This document shows, one piece after another, positions 46,033 through 54,753 of a stretch of DNA of 64,000 nt. The notes beneath the pieces were generated by a model that worked only from the letters and a program-made list of their open reading frames with translations, was not told the DNA's origin and ran no database searches. The position numbers were made by a program, and so were the translations under genes. This DNA comes from Gloeocapsopsis sp. IPPAS B-1203 (GTDB taxonomy: Bacteria > Cyanobacteriota > Cyanobacteriia > Cyanobacteriales > Chroococcidiopsidaceae): positions 1 through 64,000 of the forward strand of contig NZ_PEIG01000011.1 of assembly GCF_002749975.1 (NCBI RefSeq). The letters run 5' to 3'. How positions within the stretch are numbered: the first letter of the stretch is position 1; each line of letters begins with the position of its first letter.

Positions 46033-46446
46033 ATGTCTCGCGTTCAATTGGCACTTAATGTTCGTGATATTGATTCTGCTGTTGATTTCTACAGCAAACT
46101 TTTTGCCACTGAGCCAGCAAAACGCCGCCCAGGTTATGCTAACTTTGCGATCGCAGAACCTCCCTTGAAACTGGTACTGATCGAAAACCCTAAAGCAGCA
46201 GGTAAGTTGAATCATCTGGGAATTGAAGTAGAGTCATCTGAACAAGTCAGACAAGCTAGCGATCGCCTTCAAAAAAGTGACCTATCTGTGACACCTGAAC
46301 CCCAGACTACTTGTTGCTACGCTTTGCAAGATAAAGTTTGGGTGAAAGATCCAGATGGTGCTAACTGGGAAGTCTATGTAGTTTTGGAAGATTCGGCAAC
46401 TTTTGGTGTGTCTCAGAAAACTGAAGCTCCAGTTTGTTGCTCCTAG
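46033..46446 (+). CDS. arsI: ArsI/CadI-type arsenic-carbon lyase
   Basis: About 137 residues from ATG 46033. A vicinal-oxygen-chelate fold dioxygenase: the N-terminal strand MSRVQLALNVRDIDSAVDFY, metal His in KLNHLGIEVES, the arsenical-binding TTCCYALQDKVW (adjacent cysteines) and the Glu in NWEVYVV. ArsI cleaves the C-As bond of methyl-As(III) and aromatic arsenicals, using Fe(II). The older name CadI reflects cadmium induction. A terminal PVCCS tail adds two more cysteines. Under probable ArsR control; the usual export partner arsB/acr3 is not present here. Confidence 0.9.
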   Translation: MSRVQLALNVRDIDSAVDFYSKLFATEPAKRRPGYANFAIAEPPLKLVLIENPKAAGKLNHLGIEVESSEQVRQASDRLQKSDLSVTPEPQTTCCYALQDKVWVKDPDGANWEVYVVLEDSATFGVSQKTEAPVCCS

Positions 46447-46874
46447 ACTGCTTACGTAGTTTTGAGCGCGTCTTTGGATAGAATTGAGTACCACCGCTAA
46501 GCTTCAAATCAATGTTTCCAGGCAAAAAATAAGCTGTATTATACGATATGCATTGTAGAAACCTGTCTTCACAGGTTTTTTCTGTGTAACTGCATTTTTA
46601 ATCGCTTAGGCTTGAGTAAGGTTTAGCTTCCACTTATAGAAGTTTCCAATCCCTTCACTGCGGTTTATCCATCTAAATATCGCAGTTTCGCTGTAGCTTG
46701 CAAATATCAGTAAAGTTAATCGTAAATATAAAATGTCCCTACTTTGCCACTTTTTTGTCCCGCTTTTGTTACTTTCACTGAACTAATCTATCCAAAGCAT
46801 AAAGAACTTCCATAGAAGATAAAGAACCCAGAAGTTCCTAAGTAGCAAGTAGTAAACGAAAAGAGGCAATTTTG
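46447..46874. other. Intergenic region between arsI and the gamma-carbonic anhydrase
   Basis: 428 bases. It holds the arsI terminator (46560-46582) and an ACTGCG/CGCAGT hairpin around 46660-46690; the anhydrase promoter is presumably in the last ~200 bases. No gene seen. Confidence 0.5.
46560..46582 (+). terminator. Rho-independent terminator after arsI
   Basis: Perfect 7-base stem AACCTGT / ACAGGTT with loop CTTC, followed by TTTTTCT. It lies about 115 bases after the arsI stop. Confidence 0.85.
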
Positions 46875-47561
46875 ATGAATAACATTGTTTTCATGAAAAG
46901 CAATTGCGCCAGTAACAATAACGCACATATTCATGCTAATGTCCGCGCATCGTTCAACGAACAAGAAACACTTCCAGAGATTCATTCCACTGCATACATC
47001 CATCCCTTAGCCGCTGTGATTGGTAATGTTTATCTTGGTAAGCGAGTAATGGTAGCGCCAGCAGCATCTGTACGGGGCGACGAAGGACAACCAATTTGGG
47101 TAGGTGATGATGTTAATGTGCAAGATTGTGTAGTTCTCCATGCGTTAGAAACTCATGTAAATGGCGAGTTGGTACGCGAGGCTGTTGTTGAAGTTGAAGG
47201 CGCATATTATGGAGTATATATTAGCGATCGCGTTTCGTTAGCGCATCAATGCCAAGTACATGGTCCTGCTAGCATTGGCTTTGATACTTTTGTTGGGATG
47301 CAGGCTTTAGTTTTCCGCGCGACTGTTGGTAATAATTGTGTCATTGAACCTAAAGCATTGGTTATGGGTGTTACCATTTCTGATGGCAGATATGTTCCTG
47401 CTGGCGCTTTAATTACTACCCAAGAAGCTGCTGATAATTTGCCATATATTAGTAACGAGTATCCGCTGAAAAGTTTAAATAATGCTGTAGTTCATGTAAA
47501 TACGCAGCTAGCGAGAGGCTACCAAGAACAAAAAACATTAGTCAGTCTGAGAGCAGCTTAA
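46875..47561 (+). CDS. Gamma-class carbonic anhydrase, Cam-like
   Basis: About 228 residues from ATG 46875 (an adjacent TTG is disregarded). A left-handed beta-helix protein. The three zinc/iron ligands are His89 (CVVLHALE), His124 and His129 (LAHQCQVHGP), with spacing as in Methanosarcina Cam. The Cam-type acidic features RGDEGQPIWVG and HALE are also kept. No RbcS-like repeats follow, unlike CcmM, so it is not a carboxysome scaffold. No signal peptide. It interconverts CO2 and bicarbonate if active. Followed by a truncated relative, then pxcA and a bestrophin. Confidence 0.9.
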   Translation: MNNIVFMKSNCASNNNAHIHANVRASFNEQETLPEIHSTAYIHPLAAVIGNVYLGKRVMVAPAASVRGDEGQPIWVGDDVNVQDCVVLHALETHVNGELVREAVVEVEGAYYGVYISDRVSLAHQCQVHGPASIGFDTFVGMQALVFRATVGNNCVIEPKALVMGVTISDGRYVPAGALITTQEAADNLPYISNEYPLKSLNNAVVHVNTQLARGYQEQKTLVSLRAA

Positions 47562-47582
47562 AATTTAGCATTTGTTATAAAT

Positions 47583-47690
47583 CAGGACTTACGCAGTACA
47601 AGTACTAGAGACAAAGAGTGCAGTGATTGATAGCAAAAAACACAACTCAATCATAGCTTGGTAATTAATTTAACTTGAGCGTAAGTCTTG
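47583..47690. mobile_element. Candidate 108-bp MITE
   Basis: Terminal inverted repeats CAGGACTTACGC (47583-47594) and GCGTAAGTCTTG (47679-47690), with one mismatch. There is no ORF inside. It sits between the gamma-carbonic anhydrase gene and its truncated relative. A similar half-end is GTAAGTCCTG at 10740, and related words AACTTACGCA (47987) and ACGTAAGT (48054) lie downstream. Confidence 0.6.
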
Positions 47691-47724
47691 TTTCACCAAT
47701 CATTTACTGAAGGTAAGCAAAAAT

Positions 47725-47934
47725 ATGAGACCACATAAACTTAAACTAATCACAACAAACAACAATCATTTAGTTAAATCTCAATCACTTGCTGGAGTAA
47801 GTATTTCTGATAGACAGTATATTCCTGCTGGTGCAATTATTACAACTCAAGCCGCTGCTAATAAATTATCTACTCATCGGATCGCTTCAAAAACTTCTTC
47901 AATTCGTTTGCAGTTACTATCTACCGTTTCATAG
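47725..47934 (+). pseudogene. Truncated gamma-carbonic anhydrase relative
   Basis: A 69-residue ORF whose middle (LAGVSISDRQYIPAGAIITT, then QAAANKLS) matches the last turns of the neighbouring gamma-carbonic anhydrase (VMGVTISDGRYVPAGALITT, then QEAADNLP). All three metal-ligand His residues lie upstream of this region and are missing, so it cannot be an active enzyme. The ends show no similarity. It has a plausible ribosome site (GAAGG) and may be expressed, but the simplest reading is a remnant of a tandem duplication, separated from the intact gene by a candidate MITE. Confidence 0.7.
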
Positions 47935-48214
47935 TTGTTAGTATTAAGTTAGAAAAGAATACAAAGTTTTATAGGTTTTTAAAACTTACGCACTACGAAT
48001 AAAACTGAGGCTTTGAAAACCTAAAGCAGAAGAATGAGCAACATCTATCTTCTGACGTAAGTGACAACTAACCACATCACAGAGTTGAAAATTACGTACT
48101 ATCCATCTTATTCATTGTTGAGTTAACTCATTTAAGTAACTACTGCTACAAGGTTACTGCGATCGCCCATATTTACCTAAGTTCCACTGATATCTAATTA
48201 GTAGGAGATACCTC

Positions 48215-49477
48215 ATGACGTCAATATTTCCTCACAATCAAACTTACTTTCTCAGTTTCAAAGGATATTTGTATAAAATCAACCAAAGAATTTCAAATAC
48301 ACCAGAACGAGCGTTAGAACAAGCTTATAAGTCTGTGTTAAAAATTAAGGAACTAGAAGATGAGTATTTTGGTGGAAGAAAAATTTCAGTTGAATCTAGT
48401 AAACAGAGTGTTTATATTAGCTCTTTTGTAAGAACTAATCTAGATAAACACCTAAATATTGCCAAGTTACGACTTACAGAATTTAACGCAAGTTCATTTA
48501 TTCTTGGTAATTTAACTCAAAATCATGTATTTAAGTTAAAGATCATTGACGAGGTATTAGCAAAGTACGCACCCAAACAAGATATATCTTCAGCTTTGGT
48601 AGACACAACTAAAGTAGGGAATCTTGTGAAAAATGGTAGCGATCGCGCCTACTCATCTACTATCAATGTTCATACTGAAGGCGTTAGTGATAAAACAGGA
48701 GCCGTACCCAGATCAATTGGCAGAACTATCAATCGTATTAAAAAAGACTTCAACCCTCAAGCTGAAGCAGAAGTACTGCAACAATTCCGTAGTTCGCGAA
48801 CTAAAACACTCATTGCTGTTAAATTTCTAATTCTTTTAATAGCTATCCCTCTAGTCACACAACAAGTCTCTAAACATTTTTTAATTAGCCCAATCGTTGA
48901 ACGTGTTAGAGGCGAACAAACTCAGTTTCTCAACTACGAAATGAAAGAAGAAGCCATGCGCGAACTGCAAAGCTTTGAAGACGGTTTAAGATTTAATAAT
49001 CTAATTACGGCAACCCCAACACTTTCACCAGCAGTGATTGAAGAAAAAGTCAAAGAAAAAGCAACTGAAATTGCGCAAGAATATCATCATAAAAGTCATA
49101 GTGCAATTAGTAATGTATTTGCTGATTTAATTGCTGTTGCTGCTTTCATATTTGTCTTACTAATAAGCAAGAAGCAAATTATTGTTCTCAAGTCTTTTAT
49201 GGATGAAATTGTTTATGGTCTTAGTGATAGTGCTAAAGCTTTTATCATTATTTTGTTCACAGATATCTTTGTCGGTTTTCACTCACCTCATGGCTGGGAA
49301 GTTGTGTTAGAAGGAATTGCTAATCACTTGGGTATTGCAGCAAATAGAAGCATCATGTTCCTTTTTATTGCCACATTTCCAGTTATTTTAGACACTATTT
49401 TCAAATACTGGATTTTTAGATATCTCAGTAGAATTTCTCCTTCAGCAGTAGCAACTCTAAGAAACATGAATGAATAA
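48215..49477 (+). CDS. pxcA: Proton extrusion protein PxcA (CemA family)
   Basis: 420 residues. The C-terminal CemA domain is clear (ILFTDIFVGFHSPHGWEVVL, then GIAANRSIMFLFIATFPVIL and DTIFKYWIFRYLSRISPSA), with four probable transmembrane segments between about residues 205 and 400. The long N-terminal cytoplasmic part is polar and helical. PxcA mediates light-induced Na+-dependent proton extrusion in cyanobacteria and affects CO2 and nitrate uptake. ATG 48215 has GTAGGAG upstream. Flanked by a carbonic anhydrase and a bestrophin in the same direction, 107 bases before the latter. Confidence 0.93.
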   Translation: MTSIFPHNQTYFLSFKGYLYKINQRISNTPERALEQAYKSVLKIKELEDEYFGGRKISVESSKQSVYISSFVRTNLDKHLNIAKLRLTEFNASSFILGNLTQNHVFKLKIIDEVLAKYAPKQDISSALVDTTKVGNLVKNGSDRAYSSTINVHTEGVSDKTGAVPRSIGRTINRIKKDFNPQAEAEVLQQFRSSRTKTLIAVKFLILLIAIPLVTQQVSKHFLISPIVERVRGEQTQFLNYEMKEEAMRELQSFEDGLRFNNLITATPTLSPAVIEEKVKEKATEIAQEYHHKSHSAISNVFADLIAVAAFIFVLLISKKQIIVLKSFMDEIVYGLSDSAKAFIIILFTDIFVGFHSPHGWEVVLEGIANHLGIAANRSIMFLFIATFPVILDTIFKYWIFRYLSRISPSAVATLRNMNE

Positions 49478-49584
49478 CACCTTGTGTTCTAGCCTAACGC
49501 CTGCGGCTAACGGCAAACTCTATAGAGAATACAATGCGGTTGATTCAATGAGTTCTCTTTTTAAGAATATACTGGAGGTCAAAC

Positions 49585-50667
49585 ATGAAATTGCCAATCA
49601 ACAAAAAAGTTCGTTCGCGCAGACACGCTTGGCAACAAAAGGCTGTTACACACAGAAAATCAGTATTTCGTTTTCAGAATTCTCCTCATCATAAAAATGT
49701 TTCTTCAAGATCGTTCAAAGAGAAATTTCATATTTACACTGGCGAGCAACTAAATTGGTATCAAGTAATAATTCGTCTTGCAAGTTCAGTTATTCCTGGA
49801 ATTTTACCGTGGGTACTTCTATGTGGAGGATATGGCTTTCTCATTGCGCTCATCAATCATTTTGGTTATCTATCAGTTTTCCGTGACAATAAAGTGGTTC
49901 CTAATGTTGTTTTGATTTTAAATATTGTACTGAGCTTGTTATTAGTTTTTCGGACAAATACAGCACATGAGCGCTTTTGGGAAGGGCGTAAACTGTGGGG
50001 AGCAATGGTGAATACTGTGCGTAACTTAGCACGAGGTATTTGGATAGTTGTTGAAGAAAGAGAACCTGGCGATCGCGAAGATAAAGCAGCTGCATTACGC
50101 TTAGTTGTTGCCTTCTCAGTTGCTATGAAGTTACACCTACGTAGAGATCCCGTTAATCCTGAGTTAGTGCCATTAATGACACCCTTACAATATCACAAGC
50201 TTGAATTCATCAATCATCCTCCACTAGAAATTGCTTTTTGGATCGGAGATTATCTTCAACACCAATACGAACGCCAATTTGTAAATGTTTTTCAACTCAC
50301 AGCTTTACATGAGTTACTTGATGACATGGTAGATATTTTAGGAGGTTGCGAACGGATTTTAAAAACTCCTGTTCCTCTAATTTATACTATTGTTCTCAAA
50401 ACTTTGTTGATATTATATTTCCTTTTATTACCTATAGAAATTGTTGCTGGACTAACTTGGTGGACGAGTCCAATTCTAGCTTTTATCAGCTTTATTTTAC
50501 TCGGAATTGATGAAATTGGTGCAGAAATTGAAGAGCCTTTTGGGCACGATCCTAATGACTTACCATTAGATTTTATTTGTAATACAATGCTGCGAAATGT
50601 TGATGACTTGATTACTCTTTCTCCCATTCGTCGTCAAACTTACGAAAAGCTGAGAAGAGTTGCTTAA
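49585..50667 (+). CDS. Bestrophin-family anion channel
   Basis: 360 residues. The family signature is full: a first helix pair (ILPWVLLCGGYGFLIALIN), the neck region LLLVFRTNTAHERFWEGRKL WG-type motif, and a second pair (LKTLLILYFLLLPIEIVAGL, ISFILLGIDEIGAEIEEPFG HDPNDLPLD). Bacterial bestrophins form pentameric channels; chloroplast and algal relatives carry chloride or bicarbonate, the latter into the thylakoid lumen for carbon concentration. ATG 49585 has TGGAGG upstream. Adjacent pxcA and carbonic anhydrase make bicarbonate a tempting substrate (inference). Confidence 0.93.
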   Translation: MKLPINKKVRSRRHAWQQKAVTHRKSVFRFQNSPHHKNVSSRSFKEKFHIYTGEQLNWYQVIIRLASSVIPGILPWVLLCGGYGFLIALINHFGYLSVFRDNKVVPNVVLILNIVLSLLLVFRTNTAHERFWEGRKLWGAMVNTVRNLARGIWIVVEEREPGDREDKAAALRLVVAFSVAMKLHLRRDPVNPELVPLMTPLQYHKLEFINHPPLEIAFWIGDYLQHQYERQFVNVFQLTALHELLDDMVDILGGCERILKTPVPLIYTIVLKTLLILYFLLLPIEIVAGLTWWTSPILAFISFILLGIDEIGAEIEEPFGHDPNDLPLDFICNTMLRNVDDLITLSPIRRQTYEKLRRVA

Positions 50668-50705
50668 CCTCTACTCTCTAAGATTTAAAAAAATATTATG
50701 GAGAA

Positions 50706-51246
50706 GTGAAAACAATGAATATACTACAAAGCAAAATGAAGATTGGTGCTACTAGCGTAGTAACTTTTACACAAATTGATTTATATTTTATGGCTATATC
50801 AAAATTTAATATGCTTCAACAAATACGCCAGTGGTTAAATTGTACTGCAATTCAAAATCCCAGCTTAGCACGTCGTTTATGTCAGCTTATTCTTGCACAT
50901 TGTCCTTTTGAGTGCAACGTACAAGTTTTTAGGCGGACTTTTTACATTAGATCTCCTGCATGAATCACAGATGCCCTATGACTAAAGTCGGGGCTATCCA
51001 AGCCAAGTGTACCTTCATACACTAAAATAAGATTTTTATGGGTAAGTCCACGGAGGTGGACTTTGTTTATTCAGCTAGTGAATTTATACGAGATCGCATT
51101 CACGCAGGAGGTCTATTCCATCTTTTTGTAAGTTGAATCCCTTGTATCAAAAACTCATGGCGTTACGCTTTCGAGCGTTATCTTATCTAGCTGATGACTG
51201 TGGTGAAGATGTTACTCAATATTGTATAAATTTAAGCAGTCGGTAG
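50706..51246 (+). pseudogene. Mo-dependent nitrogenase C-terminal-domain protein, split by an insertion
   Basis: The 5' part (50706-50948) gives ISKFNMLQQIRQWLNCTAI and RRLCQLILAHCPFECNVQVF up to TFYI. The 3' part (51118-51246) continues as PSFCKLNPLYQKLMALRFRA, then LSYLADDCGEDVTQYC, the typical end of Mo-nitro_C proteins. Joining codon 81 (ATT 50946-50948) to CCA 51118 gives one 123-residue frame with no other lesion. The interruption is a 166-base element plus a repeated ATT. The domain's function is not settled; it occurs widely in cyanobacteria, fused to nothing. The 3' end overlaps the converging kinase gene by 15 bases. Confidence 0.85.
50949..51114. mobile_element. 166-bp MITE-like insertion
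   Basis: Ends are inverted: left AGATCTCCTGCATGAATC, right (complement) AGACCTCCTGCGTGAATG. A 3-base ATT flanks both sides, a probable target duplication. Inside are two hairpins, GACTAAAGTC with GGGGCTA and AAGTCCACGGAGGTGGACTT, words seen at the ends of cyanobacterial IS200/IS605-type elements. No transposase. Confidence 0.8.
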
Positions 51247-52560
51247 ATACACTTGAAAACAGCTACCTATACCTAAAGTACTACTCACAGTAATTTTTCC
51301 ACTATGTTGATGTGCAATTGTTTGAGCGATCGCAAGCCCTAATCCCAGTCCTTTTGTTTGAGGCGATCGCGCTTTATCAACTCTCCAAAATCGTTGAAAT
51401 ACAAAGGGTAAGTACTCTGGAGCAATTCCTACACCATTATCTTCTACACGCACAACAACACATCGCTTTTGTTGCACCATAGAAATAATCACGCTTCCTC
51501 CTGTTATTGTGTACTTAAGGGCATTGTCTACTAAATTGGCAAACAATCGCTTCAGTTGTGCAGGCTCACTATTCACTAAAATGCTGGGGATAAGTTGCAG
51601 CTTAAGTACAATTCCTTTTTCTTGGGCGTAAGGTTTAAAGAGTTCTACAACATTGTATAAAATCTCATTCAAATAAAGGTATTTCCAACCTGCTGGTGGT
51701 GCTACTACTGCATCGGTACGCGCTAAAAAAAGCAAGTCCTCAGACAAACTCACAAGTTGATCAGTAGCACTAGCGATCGCAACTAGTTTCTTCGCATCAC
51801 TTGGATGAACTCGTTCGGGATGGCTTTGCATCACTTCAATCGCAGTGCTAATTGCAGTCAAAGGATTCCGTAGTTCGTGGGAAGCGTCTGCAGTAAACTC
51901 TTTAAGTCTTTGAAAGCTTTTCTCAATTGGTTCTAAAGTTTGTTGAGTCAGTAAGACAGCACCAATCGCCATGAAAATCAATGCAATTGCGTTACCAATT
52001 CCCAACCCAATAACTAATCTGGCGATCGCACTTTCTATTTCTTTGGTAGATTCATTCGCACGGATATAACCTTCCAACTCTAATCTTTGCAGACTATCAG
52101 CAAGCACAGAACTTTGACTATCTGAGTAAACAGCAATGGTTAACGTCCGAATTTGTCCTTGTTGTTGAATATTTTGATTCGTTCGTTTCAGAGGTAAAGT
52201 AGAAAATATCTTACCTTTTCGTGCCAGAATCTTACCATTTGCATCGAACCATTCTAAACTCTGATCTCGTTTAAATAGTTCGCGCCACGGTAAATCTTGG
52301 TTAACGCTCTGAAGACCTTCAGTTTTGACGGCGTTTAAACTAGGGACAGCAGCTTGGGCTAAAGTCAGTAGCTGATTGTTTAAGTGCTGCTCGTGACTGC
52401 GAGTAAAAAATACGTATACTGCTATACTTGACATTCCTAGTACTGTTGCCATCACTGTTAAATACGTTAGTAAAAAACGACAGCGCAGGCGTTGAAACAT
52501 TTGCTTAGGGGTTCGATTTGAGTCTGTAGCCCAACCCGTAAACTGTTTCAATAAAGTCAT
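51232..52560 (-). CDS. Two-component sensor histidine kinase
   Basis: 442 residues from ATG 52560, which has GGAGTAGGAG upstream; it overlaps the response-regulator gene by 56 bases. Two transmembrane helices (about 29-50 and 185-208) bracket a periplasmic sensor of ~130 residues. The HisKA box is ADASHELRNPLTAIS, and the ATPase domain has NLVDNALKYT, VEDNGVGIAP and GLGLGLAIAQ. It pairs with the OmpR-type regulator upstream. Architecture resembles the RppB/NrsS and Hik-type kinases, but the signal cannot be read. Its 3' end overlaps the split Mo-nitro_C gene. Confidence 0.93.
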   Translation of the reverse strand: MTLLKQFTGWATDSNRTPKQMFQRLRCRFLLTYLTVMATVLGMSSIAVYVFFTRSHEQHLNNQLLTLAQAAVPSLNAVKTEGLQSVNQDLPWRELFKRDQSLEWFDANGKILARKGKIFSTLPLKRTNQNIQQQGQIRTLTIAVYSDSQSSVLADSLQRLELEGYIRANESTKEIESAIARLVIGLGIGNAIALIFMAIGAVLLTQQTLEPIEKSFQRLKEFTADASHELRNPLTAISTAIEVMQSHPERVHPSDAKKLVAIASATDQLVSLSEDLLFLARTDAVVAPPAGWKYLYLNEILYNVVELFKPYAQEKGIVLKLQLIPSILVNSEPAQLKRLFANLVDNALKYTITGGSVIISMVQQKRCVVVRVEDNGVGIAPEYLPFVFQRFWRVDKARSPQTKGLGLGLAIAQTIAHQHSGKITVSSTLGIGSCFQVYLPTA

Positions 52561-53182
52561 CAGGCGCTCCTACTCCTTTCAATTTCTGCCGTAGACGCTT
52601 AATATGAGCCTTAATTGTGTCTTCTCCTGGTGGTTCTTCAAAAGACCAAAGATTCTCTAAAATGGCATTTCGGTTAAGCACACTGCTACCTTGACGCAAG
52701 AAAAGCTCTAAAAGGCGGTACTCTTTTGGGGTAATTTGCAATGGTTGCTGATGATAAGTGACTTCACAAGTATTCGAGTTTAGACACAAACCTCCCCATT
52801 CTAAAGCAGGAGGCAAAGTTGAATTGCCTCGCCGGATTAAAGCACGAATCCGTGCCATTAATTCTTGTAGTTTGTAAGGTTTGATCACATAATCATCAGC
52901 ACCTGCATCTAGACCTTTAACTTGATCGCTTGTTGTATCTCGTGCTGTTAACATCAAAATTGGCATTGAATAGCCCTGTAGACGTAGTTTTTGGCACAAG
53001 CTAATGCCATCGATTTTAGGTAGCATGAGATCGAGTACAAGGAGATTGTAGGTAAAAGATTTAACAAACTCCCAGCCACTTTGACCGTCAGCTGCAATAT
53101 CAACAACATAGTGTTGGTCACTTAAAGCTTCCGCAAGCGAATCTGCAATGCGTTCATCATCTTCAACTAATAAAATTCTCAT
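52505..53182 (-). CDS. OmpR-family response regulator
   Basis: 225 residues. The receiver domain has MRILLVEDDERIADSLAEAL with paired acids, the phospho-acceptor Asp about residue 51 in LLVLDLMLPKIDG, Thr in MLTARDTTSDQ and Lys in DDYVIKPYKLQEL. The C-terminal winged helix ends GEDTIKAHIKRLRQKLKGVG, then FIETVYGLGYRLK. It precedes and overlaps its kinase, so the two are co-translated. Resembles the RppA/NrsR group, but I do not assign a signal or a target. Confidence 0.95.
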   Translation of the reverse strand: MRILLVEDDERIADSLAEALSDQHYVVDIAADGQSGWEFVKSFTYNLLVLDLMLPKIDGISLCQKLRLQGYSMPILMLTARDTTSDQVKGLDAGADDYVIKPYKLQELMARIRALIRRGNSTLPPALEWGGLCLNSNTCEVTYHQQPLQITPKEYRLLELFLRQGSSVLNRNAILENLWSFEEPPGEDTIKAHIKRLRQKLKGVGAPDDFIETVYGLGYRLKSNP

Positions 53183-53562
53183 GGTAGGTAGTTACCTTGA
53201 GTCTCTGCTTTCATATCAAATAGCAATATACTTAATGATCTTGTAATAGCAACTGCATTGAGTGGTAAACGTAGAGTAATACAGTTTGTTTATATATAAA
53301 TAAAATCCGGTCTCATTCCTCAACAAGACCGAAATTCTTGAAAATGTTACCCTAATTTAATAGAACCTGTTTCCAAAGTCAATGTAACGGTTGTTAGGTA
53401 ATTGGTTATATGTTGCCTAACAATACATTCACTCATACATTAAGCTATACTGATTTTATGAAAAATAGATGAAAATTACATGAGAAGGTTCTTATGTTTG
53501 CCAGAAATATGCTGTTTTGATAAGTTTTGGGAGCGTTATTTCATTAGGTATGGCGTAAGTTT
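53183..53562. other. Intergenic region upstream of the response regulator
   Basis: 380 bases. It holds one short hairpin (CGGTCT 53308-53313 / AGACCG 53326-53331). A + strand frame from 53480 runs into the next gene's antisense and is not credible. No RNA gene seen. Confidence 0.4.
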
Positions 53563-54753
53563 TTACAAAGAAAAACCCATTCCTTCTAATCCTTGGCGCA
53601 GTCGCTCTGCTTCCGGAGAACTTTGCATTTCATGCAATGCTATTGCCTGTTTAAAAGCAGCCAAACTGTCATTTAATTTGCCAGATTTGAGCAGGACAAC
53701 GCCCAAATTTTGATAGGCTTCAGCATAATTAGAATTAAGTGCGATCGCTTGACGGTAATTTGCGATCGCTTCATTGAGCAATCCCATCGCTTTTAAAGTC
53801 ATCCCTAGGTTGTAATAACCAGCAGCAAACTTAGGATCGATTTGTAAAGCAATTTCATATGCCATTTTTGCTCCATTAAGATCGCCAGTTGCTTGTCTTA
53901 AGTTACCCAAATTGTTGTAAGCACCGAGTTTGAGTAATGGATAGATTGATAATCCAATTGCTGCTTGATAATGTGCGATCGCTTTTGGTATCTGTTGTAA
54001 TTTGCTATAAGCAATTCCTAGATGGTAGTGTAATTCGTATAATATTTGCGCATTAAGACCGCTGCGCTTGAGTCCCTTCTCTAGTAATTCAATGCCTCGT
54101 TGCCAAGAACCAGTTTCAACGTACAAGGCACCAAGCTTGCTGCACACATACGGATCGTTAGGGTGACAGTTATAAAATCCTTCCATTGCGGTTTGGGCTT
54201 GGGCAAACTTATCTTTTTGGGCGATCGCACTACGTTGATAGCCTTGATGGAGAATTGCGACATTGGGTAAATAACCAATCTGCCATTGCGGTTCTTGACT
54301 CATAATGCGAGTCACACTATCATCAACCAAAGCATGATACGGTCGAGAAAAGCAAAGGTTGGGGTGACGTCGAAATAAACGTGAAACTTGTGAGTAAGGT
54401 GATTGTGCAGCACCTACTTCTTGTCTCAATAAATTAACAAGCAGAAAGCGATCGTGTTGTATGGCTTGCTTGAGCAAGGGAACGATATCTGGAACTAGCA
54501 CTTCATCAGCATCTAACACCAGTACCCAGTTACTACGCACATACTTTAAAGCCTCATTCCGTGCTTTAGCAAAATCATAACACCACTCAAAAGGATAAAC
54601 TTCAGCACCAAGTTTCCTGGCAACATCAGGTGTGCGATCGCTTGAACCGGTATCTAGCACAATCATTTCATCAACAACACCCTGAACACTACCTAGACAC
54701 TGAGGCAATGTTTGTTCTTCATTTTTTACAATCATGCACAAGCTGAGTTGCAT
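53563..54753 (-). CDS. Family 2 glycosyltransferase fused to TPR repeats
   Basis: About 396 residues from ATG 54753. The first ~200 are a GT-A glycosyltransferase: LSLCMIVKNEEQTLPQCLGS, VDEMIVLDTGSSDRT, NWVLVLDADEVL (DxD-like DAD). The C-terminal ~190 are five to six TPRs with repeated PKFAAGYYNLGMTLKAMGLL and SNYAEAYQNLGVVLLKSGKL. No membrane segments, so it is cytoplasmic or peripheral. GT2-TPR proteins of this sort commonly glycosylate proteins or surface polymers; target unknown. It stands alone in its strand. Confidence 0.9.
   Translation of the reverse strand: MQLSLCMIVKNEEQTLPQCLGSVQGVVDEMIVLDTGSSDRTPDVARKLGAEVYPFEWCYDFAKARNEALKYVRSNWVLVLDADEVLVPDIVPLLKQAIQHDRFLLVNLLRQEVGAAQSPYSQVSRLFRRHPNLCFSRPYHALVDDSVTRIMSQEPQWQIGYLPNVAILHQGYQRSAIAQKDKFAQAQTAMEGFYNCHPNDPYVCSKLGALYVETGSWQRGIELLEKGLKRSGLNAQILYELHYHLGIAYSKLQQIPKAIAHYQAAIGLSIYPLLKLGAYNNLGNLRQATGDLNGAKMAYEIALQIDPKFAAGYYNLGMTLKAMGLLNEAIANYRQAIALNSNYAEAYQNLGVVLLKSGKLNDSLAAFKQAIALHEMQSSPEAERLRQGLEGMGFSL

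Noticed and set aside
47986-48066. A second full MITE after the truncated carbonic anhydrase
   Set aside because: The ends AACTTACGCA and ACGTAAGT match only partly; the evidence is too weak.
49470-49694. Short + frame between pxcA and bestrophin
   Set aside because: It overlaps both genes, lacks a ribosome site and has no recognisable sequence.
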